DNA of 64,000 nt from Clarkia xantiana subsp. parviflora (GCA_036873135.1 JAPTYO010000017.1:1364001-1428000), one strand, 5' to 3'; shown: positions 1 through 11,944, counted from the stretch's first letter. Notes: generated by a model not told the origin, from the letters alone. Made by a program: numbers and translations.

Positions 1-84
1 AGTAAAATCAATACAAGGAAAGTCTAAATTAGGAAGATGATATATACACATAATATTGAATATCCACATAGTATATTCATAACA
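1..84 (-). repeat. 3' LTR of Copia-A, first 84 bases (rest outside window)
   Basis: On the minus strand the LTR opens with TGTTATGAATATA at position 84 and continues off the left edge. It matches 6302-6385 at 81 of 84 positions. Confidence 0.85.
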
Positions 85-95
85 CTCCCCCTTGG
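85..95 (-). other. Polypurine tract of Copia-A
   Basis: On the minus strand the bases just before the 3' LTR read CCAAGGGGGAG, the expected place and composition for the plus-strand primer of reverse transcription. Confidence 0.75.
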
Positions 96-1519
96 ATGTT
101 CATAAGGGAATTGTGCCTCGTTAAAACCTTACTATAAAAAACCCATTGGGATAAAAATCTAGTGAAGGAAAAAGAGTACACAATTATGGATCCCTTTTGT
201 TAGCTGCCTCGTTAAAAACCTTACCAGGAAAACCCAATGGGATAAAACCTTGGTTAAGGGAAAAAGAGTCAGCGTTATAGATTCCCCCCTGATGTCGACA
301 TCACATAATTTCATTAAGTCGACGCAGTTCAGTATTATTCAATAATCTTCAAATTTCGCAACCGGTAAACCTTCGGGAATAAATCCGCACAGACTTGTTG
401 GATGTTATGTTGCATTCTTCTCAACATCGTGGATGAAGAATAACTTGGAAAAATATGTTTCGTCTTGTCTCCTTTGATGTAGCATTATTCTTCAATTGAA
501 GCTATATAACCTGCATTATCTTTAAATATACAAAAAATGGTACATTTCACAATATAACTTGCATTTTGCATAGCCAACTGATTTAGGACTTGATTCTATC
601 TGATAATAAACTCATGTAATTCGTCCCTCGGAGATACATAAATATTTTCTTAACTTTGTTCAAATTTCACTATATTGGAGAAGAACTGAATCTTGCTTAT
701 AACTAATAATACATCATGTTCCTTCTAATTAGCAAGATATATTAGCGCTAATGTAGCACTATATAAGGTACTTCTGGACCATTATGTTCTTCATCAATCT
801 CACGAGGACGAAAAATATATTTATTCAAATCTATTATTCTTACAACCATTGAGGTACTCAATAGATGTGTTGAGCTATGCAAAATAGCTTTAAGACATTT
901 TTTATAGGACAAAAATATTTTCAATCTTTTAAGTACTCGATCTTCAGGTTGAGCCAAACATTTGTCCTTTCAATATATTTTTCTGAATTTTAACATTATC
1001 AATAAATTGATTGTATTTAAAACTGTTCAGGAGTTTCAATATCTTTAAATTCTCCCCCTCACGCGATACCCCTTTCGGCTATAGCGTGATAAATTCATCT
1101 TATCAAATATCAATTTTCTTTATTCGTGTACTTGTATTAGCATTCGCTACAACTTAATTCAAATGTTGATATAGCGGGGATAATATACCATAAGCAACCC
1201 GTAAATGGTACAATTTTTTATCATCCAACATTATTGAGAATATTCATGCTAGCATTTTAAATCCTTCCGGGATTTTTACGTGGATTTCACTATCAAATTA
1301 GCCACCCAAATAGGCTATAAAATTATTCATATCATGAGATGCATATTAAAACCTTGTATGTACTGCCAACATAATAATGTATTTGAATGTTATTGCTCCA
1401 CCAAATGATTCATATAATAATTGTTATCTTTCTGCATAAAGGTCTTTGTACCACGGGTTGTGTCTCTCTTACGAGGCAATCTATTTACGCATAAATTATT
1501 TATATCCACTGGCTATCAC
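96..1519. other. Copia-A interior, no coding capacity
   Basis: AT-rich sequence between the PPT and the pol remnant, where RT and RNase H would be expected on the minus strand. Stops are dense in all frames. The first 200 bases include two near-copies of a motif reading gcctcgttaaaa followed by aaacccattggg or aaacccaatggg (near 115 and 206). Confidence 0.5.
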
Positions 1520-1962
1520 ATTCTGCATTTGTCATGCTCATACGTCTTTTCAAACTTTGGCCAATCATGATAATTCTTTGACATATTGAGCTCAAGATCC
1601 TCGTCTTGTTTTATGAATTCACTCATGAATAATATTCAAAACTGTTGTCGACAACTTGATATTCTTGGTTCCATAAATTCCCATGAATGACATAATTTAT
1701 CGAGATCTCTTCATTGTAATTATTTTCGGGTACCTGAACCACTTCTGGGGTTTCATATTTAGCTATGTCTTTACTTCTTTTGGGAAATCACCTCCATAAT
1801 AAGACCATATTTATCTTGCTCCATTCTTTTATTGAAAAAATATTCTTTGGAACCAATATCGCACGCTTCAGGCGTGAGTTATTTTTCATTATAATCTGTC
1901 CAATCAGGACATTTAAAATTGGAGCATTTGCAGCTGTTACTTGACTAATGACTTTCTGGGTC
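1520..1962 (-). pseudogene. Copia pol remnant (linker between integrase and reverse transcriptase, start of RT)
   Basis: Three short stretches on the minus strand resemble the segment of plant Copia polyproteins between integrase and reverse transcriptase. From high to low coordinate: a stretch near 1855-1962 reading VTAANAP then SRLKRA; one near 1625-1713 reading EEISINYV followed by NQEYQVVDN; and one near 1523-1605 reading EDLELN then NDWPKF-like YHDWPKFEK. They sit in different frames, separated by stops and frameshifts, so this is a broken gene. No YVDDM-type RT catalytic motif was found downstream. The family assignment is by remembered similarity and should be tested by translated search. 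Confidence 0.6.
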
Positions 1963-3119
1963 TCATAAAGTCACTTATTGGCAGTATTTGAAAATGCTTT
2001 TCTCTTTGAACTTCAGGTTCATATTCTCATTGTGCGAGGATCTAAATGAGATAATAACAATTTTTTTTTCCCAGTCAATCTCTTTTCTGCCAGCTGCTTC
2101 TTTTCTCCCCCTAATGTTGGGAAAAGTTGTTCAACAATGACAATCAACAATCTTGCTATATATATATAAGTCATTGTTCTCAAATAATTGGTTTATATCC
2201 AACATATTTTCCCCAACATTCCAGGCTCATATTTGTGCGATGTGGTGGAGCAATTTAAATATATATCACACATCATAAAATTCATATATGAGAAATTTGT
2301 CACTTCACCAAAAATTCGTTGTAATGGGGAGAACTGTGATTTGACATTGGCTTGATGTGCAATTATATTGCTACTTTAATAAAAGCATGCATTTGTACTT
2401 AATTTGCTCTAATTGGTTGCAGTTTAGCTATTTAATTGGAGGATCTTTGTAACTTTCATGCTAAACTGCAAATCTAGACATGTAATTGTCTGAATCTTGT
2501 AGTAAATATCAACTTTCATATCATCATCATTCTTTATTGCATAATCTGGAAATTTGCAAATTCATAATCAACGCACATGTGACCAAATAGTAGATGCATC
2601 TTTCAAAATAATATATTGGTCCACATGGCAGGTGAACGAGCCCATATTCACTTTTTATTATTTCCATAAATAATGAAATTTTATCCCGAACTTAGTTGAT
2701 GATGATCACATAATGAATTTTCCTTTTAGAGCAATTATCATAATGATTTATGGAGAATCTTAAGTTTCTTCCAAATAATGTATCGCACATTCTAAGTGAT
2801 CCGGAATGGTCTATAACCGGTCACGCCAAATATTGTATTTTGTGGGTAAAACTTCTGGTTTACCTCTATGCATCAGTAAACTTCTGGTTTACTGAATATA
2901 TAATCAATCACACCAATATTGGCGGTAAAATTCTGGTTTACCTGATTTTTTTTCATAATTCTGTAAGAACACAATCCGCATATTTATTATTTTATTCATC
3001 TTCATCATACTGATGATTGCGGAGTAATCACTTTCTTTATAATAAAAACAAATAAATATGAAGTATATGAAAGCATATAAATAACATTAATAAAAAAAAT
3101 GCATAAAGTGTACATAAAT
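1963..3119. other. Copia-A interior, no gene seen
   Basis: AT-rich degenerate sequence, presumably the former integrase and gag-side pol region on the minus strand. A short direct repeat of the form cttctggtttac occurs near 2850-2940. No supported reading frame. Confidence 0.45.
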
Positions 3120-3765
3120 AACTTCGTACAAATGCTCGATTTCATGATCTTCAAGATCATTTATAACTCATTTTTTTAGGATCTTTATATCCTTATTTGT
3201 AGCTCAATATTTTTAAGGATATTTTTTTTTTCATATCTCTAAATCTCTTAGGATATTCAAATCCATTTTCATCAATGTCATTTATTCGAAATAATTCAGG
3301 ATCTTTAGGATCTCTTTTTATAATTCAGGATCTTCAGGATCCCTGTTCATAATTTAAGATCGTTAGGAACTTCGAGATCCTTTACTTATAATTCTAGATC
3401 TTCTAGGATCTTCAGGATCCTTTATTCATAACTCATGATTTATTGGGATCTTCAGATCCCTTATTTATAATAAATTATTCATGATATACATGATTTATTT
3501 GTATTCATGAATATCTTTAATTCACAAATACAATGTTTCAGATCCCTTTTTTCGTACATTCTAGGATCTTCCGGATCCTAAAATTAATAATCTTTGAGCT
3601 TCTGAATAACTCTTAATTTTCGTGATCATTTTATAATGAAATGTAATTAGCATAGGAATAAATGTATATAATAAATAAAATGCAGTGCAATAAATAAAAA
3701 TGTAACTGTAAATACTGTAATGCGGAATTTTAAAGTAACATAAATATAAATATTCAGAAATATTG
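3120..3765. repeat. Imperfect stem-loop repeats with GGATC/GATCC arms
   Basis: Roughly a dozen units of about 40-45 bp, each with a short inverted repeat around a TTC-containing loop. Examples: ATGATCTT-C-AAGATCAT (near 3147), GGGATCT-TC-AGATCCC (near 3438), TAGGATC-TTCCG-GATCCTA (near 3564), GGATC-TTCAG-GATCC (several). The arms differ between units while remaining complementary. The series resumes after the nested hAT, from 4703 to about 4740. Confidence 0.7.
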
Positions 3766-3773
3766 ATCTTCAG

Positions 3774-4350
3774 TAGGGCTGGGCAAAAAAACCGGTTCGG
3801 ACGAACCGAACCAGAACCGAACCAGTTTGAACCGGTTCAAGCTGAACCGGTTCTTCTATGGTTCGGTTCTGAAGACACATATATGGATTGGTTCTTAACA
3901 GGTACAAAACTGGTTCAGAACCGGTTCTTATTAAAAAAAAAATTACTAAACAAAATCCAAATTTATAAACCACCTTCTTATGTATAAATAATTCATGCGG
4001 CTGTAACCTCACGCTACAAAAGAAAACCATCGTGTGTCCAGTCCCCTAGTTCATCTCCGAATCTACACGCACCGTCCATCACGTCTCCGAATATCCACAC
4101 ACCGTTCATCACGTCTCCATCCATCTACTGCACTTCTATTATGTTTTCTTAGTATATATATATATACTATATACATAGATTAGTATGTAAAATTTTGTCG
4201 TGTTTTATCGACTTACTAAGGTAAGATGAATGAATCAATATAATTGCTTTGAATAATGGATACTCGCGACTAGTTGTTGTCTTGTTAGGCTTGTAAACTA
4301 ATGAAAAAGAGGATACATGTGCACTACATTCATCCATGCACATTCGTCAT

Positions 4351-4381
<31 letters not shown>

Positions 4382-4702
4382 GTAGAAGTCTATTAAACTT
4401 TTTTTTTTTTGGTAACAATCTAAATTCATCTTGGCTCTTTATTGTAACTTATGTTTGGTTAGATATTGAAAGTTTATGAATTTTTTTAATCTAATTTCGG
4501 TGTATAATTTGAATTTCTATTAACAAAAAAAAGGTTCAAAACCGGTTCGAACCGGTTCGGAACCAGTTCTTCTATGGTTCGGTTTTAGGACCTAGAATCC
4601 GGTTCGGTTCATGCCAGGTACATAGAACCAGCTGAACCTAACATCCGGTTCTGGTTCGGTTCTGAACCGGTTCGGCCCAGAACCGAACTATGCCTAGCCC
4701 TA
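3774..4702. mobile_element. Non-autonomous hAT-type DNA transposon, 929 bp, TSD ATCTTCAG
   Basis: The ends are inverted: TAGGGCTGGGCA at the left and, on the opposite strand, TAGGGCTAGGCA at the right. Perfect 8-bp duplications ATCTTCAG flank it at 3766-3773 and 4703-4710, the target-site length typical of hAT elements. Subterminal regions are packed with AACCGGTTC-like motifs in both orientations. The interior contains a T-run (about 4354-4381) and no transposase frame, so it would depend on a transposase supplied elsewhere. It landed inside the GGATC stem-loop repeats of Copia-A and is therefore younger than that insertion. Confidence 0.9.
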
Positions 4703-4710
4703 ATCTTCAG

Positions 4711-5086
4711 GATCGTAATATCAGATCTTCAGGATCCGATATTCATTAAGAATGCAACTTTTTTTATTATCATAATATCCCATAATTAATACATGCAATG
4801 AATTTTTCTTTTCACATAGGACACTTTTCCTAGTGTCATCGCGCTTCATATGATCAAATTTCGCGCTTCATCATATAATTAAATTTCTACTAGCGTCACC
4901 GCATCTCAACACCATCATTCAACTTTGCATTCTTTCTTGCATTCTTTATTTGTAAGATGCACTATCGTTGTTTATTGATATCGTAATGATGCTAATTATC
5001 TCATCTCATTAAAAACAAAGATGTTCATAATCATGCTTGGTATAGCGAAGCCGTATTTATTTCGAGTCAATAACCATAAACCGCAA
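4711..5086. other. Copia-A interior, no gene seen
   Basis: AT-rich sequence following the nested hAT. It contains the last GGATC stem-loop units near 4715-4740, a pair of short repeats of the form TAGTGTCATCGC / TAGCGTCACCGC near 4831 and 4891, and no open frame. Confidence 0.4.
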
Positions 5087-5393
5087 CACTCACTTCAGTG
5101 AGTGATATATAATTATTGTAATCATAAACTTCAACACTCACGGGAGTGGAAGATATCATCATTAGAATCATAAATTGCAACACTCACTTCTAGGAGTGGA
5201 GAATGTTCTCGTTGTAATAATAAATTGCAACGCTCACTTGAGGGAGCGAAGCATATTTCATGGGCGATGCATATACTTGTGATTCATCAATTATATATGG
5301 ATATATTTCAGCATCTAGCCACCATGTGCTAAGCAAGCCACACTATTCTTTCTTCTGATAATTCATGTGCTACTACACTCACTTTAGGGAGTG
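5087..5393. repeat. Five dispersed stem-loops with CACTC/GAGTG arms
   Basis: Stem-loops at 5087-5104, 5135-5148, 5181-5198, 5231-5248 and 5376-5393, the first four about 45-50 bp apart. Four have arms CACTC...GAGTG. The one at 5231-5248 has CGCTC...GAGCG, a paired change in both arms. Loops differ in length and sequence. The sequence before most arms (taaattgcaa and variants) is also repeated, so these are diverged tandem units. Confidence 0.75.
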
Positions 5394-6199
5394 GAGCATA
5401 TCAATACTCATAAAATTAAGTCTCCACAAGATCTGTAATATGTCGTAAAATGAATCCGATAAATCTATCAAATTACTGACACATAAAGTAACATTAATTA
5501 GAATATTACTATGCTTAGAATATAAACTGAATCAATTAAAATAAGAATAAAAATAATCTTCCCTTTCAGTACGTCACCATTAGTCGTGTGACGGGGTTAC
5601 TTTTGCATGAATATCGAAGTCGATTCAAACTACACCCAACTGGGTAGCTGACAAGTTATTTTCTTCGTCCCTGTACGTGAAGAGAGGCTTTGGTTGGATA
5701 GGTGTATGTGGAGATAGTGATCAAAGTGTAGGATCTAACATATTATAACAATAATGGTTAGATTTAGAATATTAAATAATAATCAATAAAACATAAACTG
5801 AATCATAAAGAAAAATCTCAGATCTTTTCCGCGAGTTGATTTTGTTAATGCTTGCTTAGGATAATGGGTAATCTCTTCGCCAAGGCAGAGGTCGTTCTTG
5901 ATATAGATCGTCAAAGGGACATGTGTAGGGGTATAGGATCGATGCTTCTTGTTTCAATCCATATTTTATATCTACACACGAAATACCAATAAATAATATA
6001 AATATCCCTACACAAGAAGCATTATTAAATTGTTGAAACATGTAAGAGTATGGAAATGGAAGGAATTGATGGAAGGATCGGCGTGACTTCTTTAGTGTTT
6101 GGTTCGGAGATTGCAGTGCCCTTAATATTGTGCTTAATATTGTGCTACGGTTGGATGAACAAGTAGCCGAAAAAAATAAGTGCAATCGTGCCGATAACG

Positions 6200-6385
6200 T
6201 GTTACGAAAGTAGAGAGGTAATAGAATGAGAGAAATTGAGGATGATCTTATTATCACATATAGGGGGCCCTTATATAGAGATTACATAGACTTGGAGATG
6301 AAGTAAAATCAATATAAGGAAAGTCTAAATTAGGAAGATGATATATACACATAATATTGAACATCCACATAATATATTCATAACA
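6200..6385 (-). repeat. 5' LTR of Copia-A (186 bp)
   Basis: On the minus strand it starts TGTTATGAATATATT and ends TTTCGTAACA. A TATATAAG box lies at about 6269-6277. The leader that follows (minus strand from 6199) begins CGTTATCGGCACGA, where the primer-binding site should lie; I did not assign a tRNA. Confidence 0.8.
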
Positions 6386-6650
6386 GTTATCATTTAATAA
6401 TTTTTTATTTTTTATCTACTTCATAACTCATTATTATAATACATAATAATGCACATGATGTTCGTATAAAAATGAGTAAAGTATTTTCAAAGCATTTTTT
6501 ATGAAAATTATCTTATAAAACTACATATAATGTTTTAACTATTAGAATTTCAATAGTTTTGCATATTGAGTTTACATATTTTATTTTTAGAATTCATAAA
6601 TAACTATAGTATTAACCACAAAATATAAACTTTAAGAAGTTATTTGTTGT

Positions 6651-6707
<57 letters not shown>

Positions 6708-6902
6708 AAATCTTATAATATTAATTATTAAGATATAATATACTCTCTATAAATTAATATAATAATAATAAAGTCACATTACAATGCACATTACAACACA
6801 TACCAAACACTGTAATCTAACATTACACTCTACATTACAACACAACCAAACACTGTAATCTAACATTTTAAGTAATCTTACATTACAGTTCACATTACTT
6901 GT
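6386..6902. other. Non-coding AT-rich flank with (TA)n microsatellite and ACATTAC repeats
   Basis: A TA dinucleotide run spans about 6653-6704. From 6770 to 6897 the sequence is a short imperfect tandem repeat built on ACATTAC and CCAAACACTGTAATC. The same ACATTAC-rich sequence resumes at 7698 after the inserted LTR. No gene seen. Confidence 0.6.
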
Positions 6903-7692
6903 TGTTGGATATGATTCGAGGCAGCCTAGTACGAGTCGACAGAATAAAAGTCGAGATCCCAAAAGAATATATGATCGACCATTCGAGTCAAGAATAAGGA
7001 GATAAAGACAAATGGTCGACCACCCTACAAACAAAAGTCGACTTCCAAGGCAACGACCATAAAGGAGGGCAAGACGAAAAGGTCACTCAAAGATTCCCTC
7101 TTAAGGTGTAAGTCTAGTCGACCATTAGGTACTTAGAAGAAACCTTCCCTCTTAAGGAAAGGACAGGTGGAGACCTGCTCGCCGCCTTTAGAAGACTTCC
7201 CTCTAAAGGAAAGGACAGCTGGAGACCTGCTCGCCGCCTTTAGAAGACTTATCTCTGAAGGAAGAGGCACCAGCTGGCGACCTGCTTGCCCCTCTGTATA
7301 CCACGAAAACCTTCCTCCTAAGGAAGAGGTACCAGCTGGCAACCTTCTTGTCACCTGCTTAAGCCGCTTGCTGGATAGAAACCCTCCCAAGAGGGTAACC
7401 ACCACTTAAAGTCGGTACACTCCCCCTATAAATAGGGATTCACTTTCATTATTTACTTAATCTTGATTCAGATACTTTTAAGTATTCTCTATTAAATTCC
7501 ATTACTAACTTAAGCTTCAGAGTGGAATCAGGGGTCATCCCCATCCTTTTTCAGGTCCTCGCCACTTACAAAAAGCTCTAAAGGAAATTAATCACCCGAG
7601 AGGTAGAGAAAGACACCTAAAGGAGCGAGTTAAAGGTGAGACCTCAAAGTCCATTTCCCGAAGTTCAAGGCCACGTCATCTTGATCCCAACA
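6903..7692 (+). mobile_element. Solo LTR (790 bp), TSD CTTGT
   Basis: Begins TGTTGGATATG and ends GATCCCAACA, flanked by 5-bp direct repeats CTTGT (6898-6902 and 7693-7697), with no internal region. This is the signature of an LTR element reduced by recombination between its LTRs. A TATA-like CTATAAATA occurs near 7424. A motif related to the other Gypsy LTRs here follows, near 7512-7530, with a GGGG-TCAT-CCCC hairpin at 7531-7542. Four imperfect units of about 60 bp carrying CCTTCCTCTTAAGGAA-like and GACCTGCTTGCC-like segments fill 7140-7360. Confidence 0.85.
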
Positions 7693-7697
7693 CTTGT

Positions 7698-7935
7698 AAT
7701 ATCACATTTTAAGTAATCTCACATTACGTACATCTTAACACCCCCTTACCGTTAGCTGGCAAAGCAGTGTCGCTTAAAGTAAATGAATTACAAACGCCGA
7801 GGATATGTAACGTTAAAAAAAGAGAGATAATATAATATTTTAACCTTTAGAATTGGGTGACTAATCTAATATTAAACGATTTACAAATTAATATACTAAT
7901 ATTTGGCAAAAAAAAATAAAAATTAATATCCTAAT
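7698..7935. other. Non-coding flank between solo LTR and G1
   Basis: Continuation of the ACATTAC-rich sequence, then AT-rich DNA. No gene or clear repeat beyond that. Confidence 0.5.
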
Positions 7936-8672
7936 TGTTGGATCACGGGCGAAGCTCCGTTACGTTCTTGACGGAAAGGCTTGAACTCCTGGGCTCCGCG
8001 TAATCCTGCAAAAGGGGATGACCTGGGTGGTGACCCAGAATCCCTATCCGATGCTGAAATGAGTATATGAATGATGGGGTGGTAAGCAATAATCTATGCT
8101 CGTATTAGAATGTGTGTTTTCTGAGGTAACTTCCTCTTTTATATAGGAGGGGAAGTTACTCAGTTACCTGTAACCGCGCCTGGCAGTTTTACCCACGATT
8201 CCGTATATCTCGTTCGGGATTCCGTGTATCTCTCCCCACGCTCCGCGTATCTCGCCCACGCTCCGCGTATCTCGCCCACGCTCCGCGTATCTCGGGCACG
8301 CCCTGTGTATCTCGGGGGAGTTTATCTCTATCTCAACCGACTCCCCACTACCCTATCTAGTAGGCGGGTTTCTCGGTCTTATCCTCTGATCACAAGTCCC
8401 AATTCATATCGAGGACTCCAGAGTTATCTCATTCTAGGTCACCACCCAGGACCCCTTGTCTCTCGAGACAGGTCCATCCTCCTCGGGGCTTTATTATCGG
8501 GGCCTTCTCAAAGGCTTCTCGTCGTGAGCGTTCGTCTTATATATCGGGACCGATCTCGTCGGGACCCTTCGTACTGGGCTTCTGGACCTTCCAGGTCTTT
8601 CACAAGGCCCACCAGGCTTACTCGTCGTCTACTGACTGTTAACGGGGCTAACGATTACGTCGGAGCCCATCA
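7936..8672 (-). repeat. 3' LTR of G1 (737 bp)
   Basis: Begins TGTTGGATCACGG and ends CGGAGCCCATCA on the plus strand. It is homologous to the G2 LTRs. It contains a TTTATATAGG box near 8139, a run of about 20-bp repeats based on CTCCGCGTATCTCG (8200-8330), and a hairpin CTGGGT-GGTG-ACCCAG at 8023-8038 next to the complement of the GCATCGGATAGGG motif (8041-8055). A long plus-strand open frame inside it (8224-8847) is a by-product of these repeats. Confidence 0.85.
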
Positions 8673-8714
8673 TTTGCCCCCAAGACACGGGGGACTTGCA
8701 GTCCGTCGTGTCTT
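8673..8714 (-). promoter_or_regulatory. Polypurine tract of G1 with an adjoining 33-nt hairpin
   Basis: The PPT on the minus strand is GGGGGCAAA (8673-8681). Immediately upstream, 8682-8714 folds as a two-part stem: outer arms AAGACACG and CGTGTCTT, inner arms GGACT and AGTCC. The G2 counterpart at 41721-41753 has the same layout with paired changes. Confidence 0.75.
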
Positions 8715-8724
8715 CCAGTTCCAG

Positions 8725-8830
8725 ACCTCCCGACCTCATCATCGGAGGCTTTTATCTCCAGACCTCCCGATATTGCCATCGGAGGTTTTTATCTTCAGAC
8801 CTCCCGATATCACTATCGGAGGCTTTTGCC
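8725..8830. repeat. Three 37-bp stem-loop repeats in the G1 3' region
   Basis: Units start GACCTCCCGA and contain arms CCTC-C-CGA and TCG-GAGG (one bulged C), followed by a T-rich run. The homologous units in G2 (41758-41870) have CCTTC...GAAGG in one copy, a paired change. Confidence 0.7.
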
Positions 8831-9277
8831 TTAGGCATAATTCTTGAATAACAGAGCTTCTCACTCGTAATTCCTCAGACTTTAAAGACAGTTGCCAAAT
8901 CCGAGGAGATTCCTCGGTTACTGCAGCATTAAATGCTAGGGATAATAAAACGACGCCTAAACCAGCGTGACTGCTACTTTCTGAAAAAGCACTCATTACG
9001 TCACTAACGTCTCTTCCGTACCGTCCCTATAATTTCGGTGATCAAGATCAAGTCTTTTCATCTTCAACGACCCAGATTTGAGTCTGTCCAGCTGTCCTTT
9101 TGCCTATAAAAGCCAAAACTCAAGCACTATTCATTTCTTCCCTACCGTTTTGATTTCTGGAAATTCTGCCATTTTCAAACCTCGAAGCTTCTTCTCCAAG
9201 TTTCGTCTGCTCTTCCAGTGATCCAAGGCCTCCAGCCCTCCAGATCATTCTTCATTTTTTCCGAGCAGCCATCAACA

Positions 9278-11944
9278 ATGTCTGGTAAGGTTTTCCTTCC
9301 TTGCTTCCATGGTTTACTGACATAACTTTCTCTTCTTTTCTTAAGTTTTCCTGTCTGTGGCCGTTTTAAGACGAGGCCAGTTCCGGGGAAAGGACCCCTT
9401 TTACCTTTGAGCTTGCTATTAACGAAATTTCTGAGACCTCGTTTGAGGCTTCTCTCCGAGAAGGCTGCATTACTTCAGACTGGGAACCCCGCTTCCCCTA
9501 CGAGTCTCATCCAGCCACCAGGAGAAAGCATATTGTCACGCGTCCTCGGGAAGGAGAGGTGTTCCTCTCCATCGGGCAAATAAATGCTGGGATTCGATTC
9601 CCTTTTTGCGGGAACCTGGTGGAGATGTGCAACTTCTACCAGACGCATCCCTGCACCTTCTCTCCACATGCTATCCGTGTGTGGAACGCTTTCCAGGTTC
9701 TGTGCCTCCGCCAGCAGTGGACGTACAGTTTGCTACTCTTCCGCACCTTCTACGGAATGAAGTGTAATAAGGCTGGTGTTTGCTCCTTCACTCCCCGACT
9801 CCCCAAATGGACAAAGGAGCAACTTTCACGTTTCAGCTGGGATGGCGAGACCTGGAAGTTTAATAAGGATCGGGTGCTCATTCGTGACTCAGGGTCCGAC
9901 AATAGCGGATGGAAGAAGTATTACTTCTTCGTCCAAAACAGCTCTATCCCATGGCCCCGATGGGAGGTTGTGGCTGACCCTGCCCCCAAGCTCGAAGTCT
10001 ATACCGAGGATGACCTCAACACTCTCCAGCTGGTCCAGCTTTACCGTTGGGGGGAATCCTTCGTTCCCCTCGACGCCAACAAGCTCGTGGAGGAGGACTT
10101 GATCCAGATCGGAGTCCAGCTCCTCGATTCCATTTCCAAGAATTTGGTTATCTGGGTAACACTTCTAACTGCTTTGTCTTTTCATTTTTGCAGCCAAGAA
10201 GGCATCTCTGCTGACCATCTCATGTTGAAGCAGGGGGAGACCGATGCCGTCCAGGGTGGCTCCAAGCGGAAGCGGAAGTCTTTGAAGAAGGGAGCTTCCT
10301 CTTCTGCTGCTCCTCCGACTGAAGAGCAGGTCGGGACGGCCAAGCGGGCCAGAAGGGAGGAGATAGACCAAGCCTTCGGTGTCACCACTGCTGAGGAAGG
10401 TAAGCGCGTTCGCCACGCTATTAAGAAATATAGGAGATTAGTTCCCAAGGAGTTTATCCCCGCTGATCGGGAGTCGCGGGTCTGAGAAATTAAGTATATA
10501 CTTCGAGGAGAAACTCCCCGCATCCTTAAGGCGGGATACTACAACTTCTTTGGAAAGGACCAATATGTCGCGCGCCAAATCATCTGGTGCCCCCATAATA
10601 CTCTGCCTGACTTCATTCGTCCCGCCACCGCAGGTCCGTTGGAGGTTCTTACTCCGAAGAAGGCTGCTACTTCAGCAAGGGCCGCAACTCCACAGGAGCC
10701 GATGATGGAGGATGCCCCGACGGAAGCTCAGTTCCGTCAGGTGACCAACTTGGAGGCTTCCCCCTCCTCTGAGGAGCCAAATGAAGGCGGCTTGCTTCCC
10801 CGCCAAAGGCCAGGTCGAAGCATCCTAAGGCCAACTGTGGAGGACGTGTCTCGGAGGCCTCCTCTGGAGTTCCGCTCTCTGACTCCCGAGCCTCCGACTG
10901 AGGTGGCTCCTACGACTGAAGCTTCTAGGGTTACCCTCCTCTCCCCGTGGATGAGAACCTTTACAAGGTTTTTACCCCCGACCAAGAGACGGTTCCCTGG
11001 AACCCGATCGAGTCTCTCCAAGGGGTCTCACTCCATCGGGGAGACCTTCAGCCTGAATTGGCCCTGCATCTGCTGGCAGGGTCAATTCCACCAGCCTTGA
11101 GACGCCCCATCTCCTTGGCGCGGGAGGAAATCGAGGAAGAGCTTCGCAGCATGGCTATCCGTCGGATGGAGGTAAACTTTATTCCTGCTTTTATTTTTGC
11201 CTTCATTGTTCTTGCCTTCGATTATCGGATTTTAATCCTTTTTCCCTTTTATCTTAGGAAACCGCGGACCAGCAGCGCTGCTTTGGCTTCATCCTGGCTC
11301 TGAAGGGTGCTTTGGAGGAGGCACAAGCCAGGGCGGACCCCAAAGCCTTGGCCAAACTCCAGGAGGACCTTGCCAGCGCTGTGGCGGCGAGGGAGAAGAT
11401 AGCAGGGGAACAGACCCTCCTTGGCGAGAAGGCTATGAGCCTGCACAAGCAGGTTCAAGATTATGAAGACGTGCTACGGCGGGAGCGAAGGATACTCAAG
11501 GAGGAGCAGCAGCGGCACAAGGCGGAGAAGAGGCAACTCATCTTCGAGAAGGACATTCTCGCGGAAGCCAAGGCGGGACTTGAAGCCGAGAAGGCTGAAT
11601 TTCCTGCCAAGCTGGCTGAGGCAAAGGCTCAGGGTCGCGAGGAGTATCGGAACTCCGAAGATTTCAAGGCGGATGCCGTGGGGTTCTGCAAAACCGAGGT
11701 GGAGAACTTTCTTTTCAATGCCGTCGAGGAACTTTACACGGCATACGAGGATTCCATCGACTTCAAGAAGTCCGAGACCCTCGCCCCCTTCGCGGAGAAA
11801 TACTTCAACCTCCCCGCGGAGAGTGATGAGGCTGATGCCGCGGACCCGACTACGTGGACTGCGGAGCCTTCTGCCCAAGCCCCCTCGAATCCTACTCCCT
11901 CCGAAGCTGCTGAGGACCCAACTTCCAACAAGGACCAAGCTTAA
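9278..11944 (+). pseudogene. Antisense ORF of G1, 'putative gypsy type transposon' family, spliced, broken
   Basis: This is the extra ORF that Tat-lineage elements carry antisense to pol. Exon 1 is only seven bases (ATGTCTG, 9278-9284), then a GT...AG intron (9285-9370), exon 2 (9371-11171), a second intron (11172-11257) and exon 3 (11258-11944, stop TAA). The N-terminal half has an FTFELAINEI start, an IRFPFCGN segment, an IRVWNAFQ segment and WKKYYFFVQ, as in the Pfam 'putative gypsy type transposon' proteins. The middle is Pro/Ser/Glu-rich and the C-terminal part is a Lys/Glu/Ala-rich predicted coiled coil. Breaks: an in-frame TGA at 10483-10485 and a one-base frameshift near 10941 relative to the G2 copy. 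Function unknown. An intron-like 38-bp GTAAC...TTTGCAG stretch begins near 10156, but it is very short for a plant intron. Confidence 0.75.

Larger units (their letters stand above)
1..6385 (-). mobile_element. Ty1/Copia-type LTR retrotransposon (Copia-A), decayed, 3' LTR cut by window edge
   Basis: A minus-strand LTR element. The 5' LTR lies at 6200-6385 and the start of the 3' LTR at 1-84, with a purine tract (85-95 on the minus strand) abutting it. The 84 bases of 3' LTR inside the window align without gaps to 6302-6385 with three differences, all transitions. The interior holds scattered fragments of Copia pol in the right order and strand (1520-1962), but no open frame survives. A hAT element is nested inside (3774-4702). 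The interior also carries two families of stem-loop repeats (3120-3765 and 5087-5393). The left target duplication is outside the window; the right flank begins GTTAT at 6386. The Copia assignment rests on the pol fragments and LTR/PPT arrangement, not on a database search. Confidence 0.8.

Noticed and set aside
3763..4030. Overlapping frames on both strands at the left end of the small hAT
   Set aside because: They arise from the palindromic AACCGGTTC subterminal repeats and show no transposase motif.
5856..6257. 133-codon minus-strand frame as the Copia-A gag
   Set aside because: It begins inside the LTR and shows no gag or zinc-knuckle motif; leader sequence by position.
8224..8847. 207-codon plus-strand frame in the G1 LTR
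   Set aside because: It lies across LTR repeats, the PPT and stem-loop units and is not conserved as a frame in the G2 LTRs.
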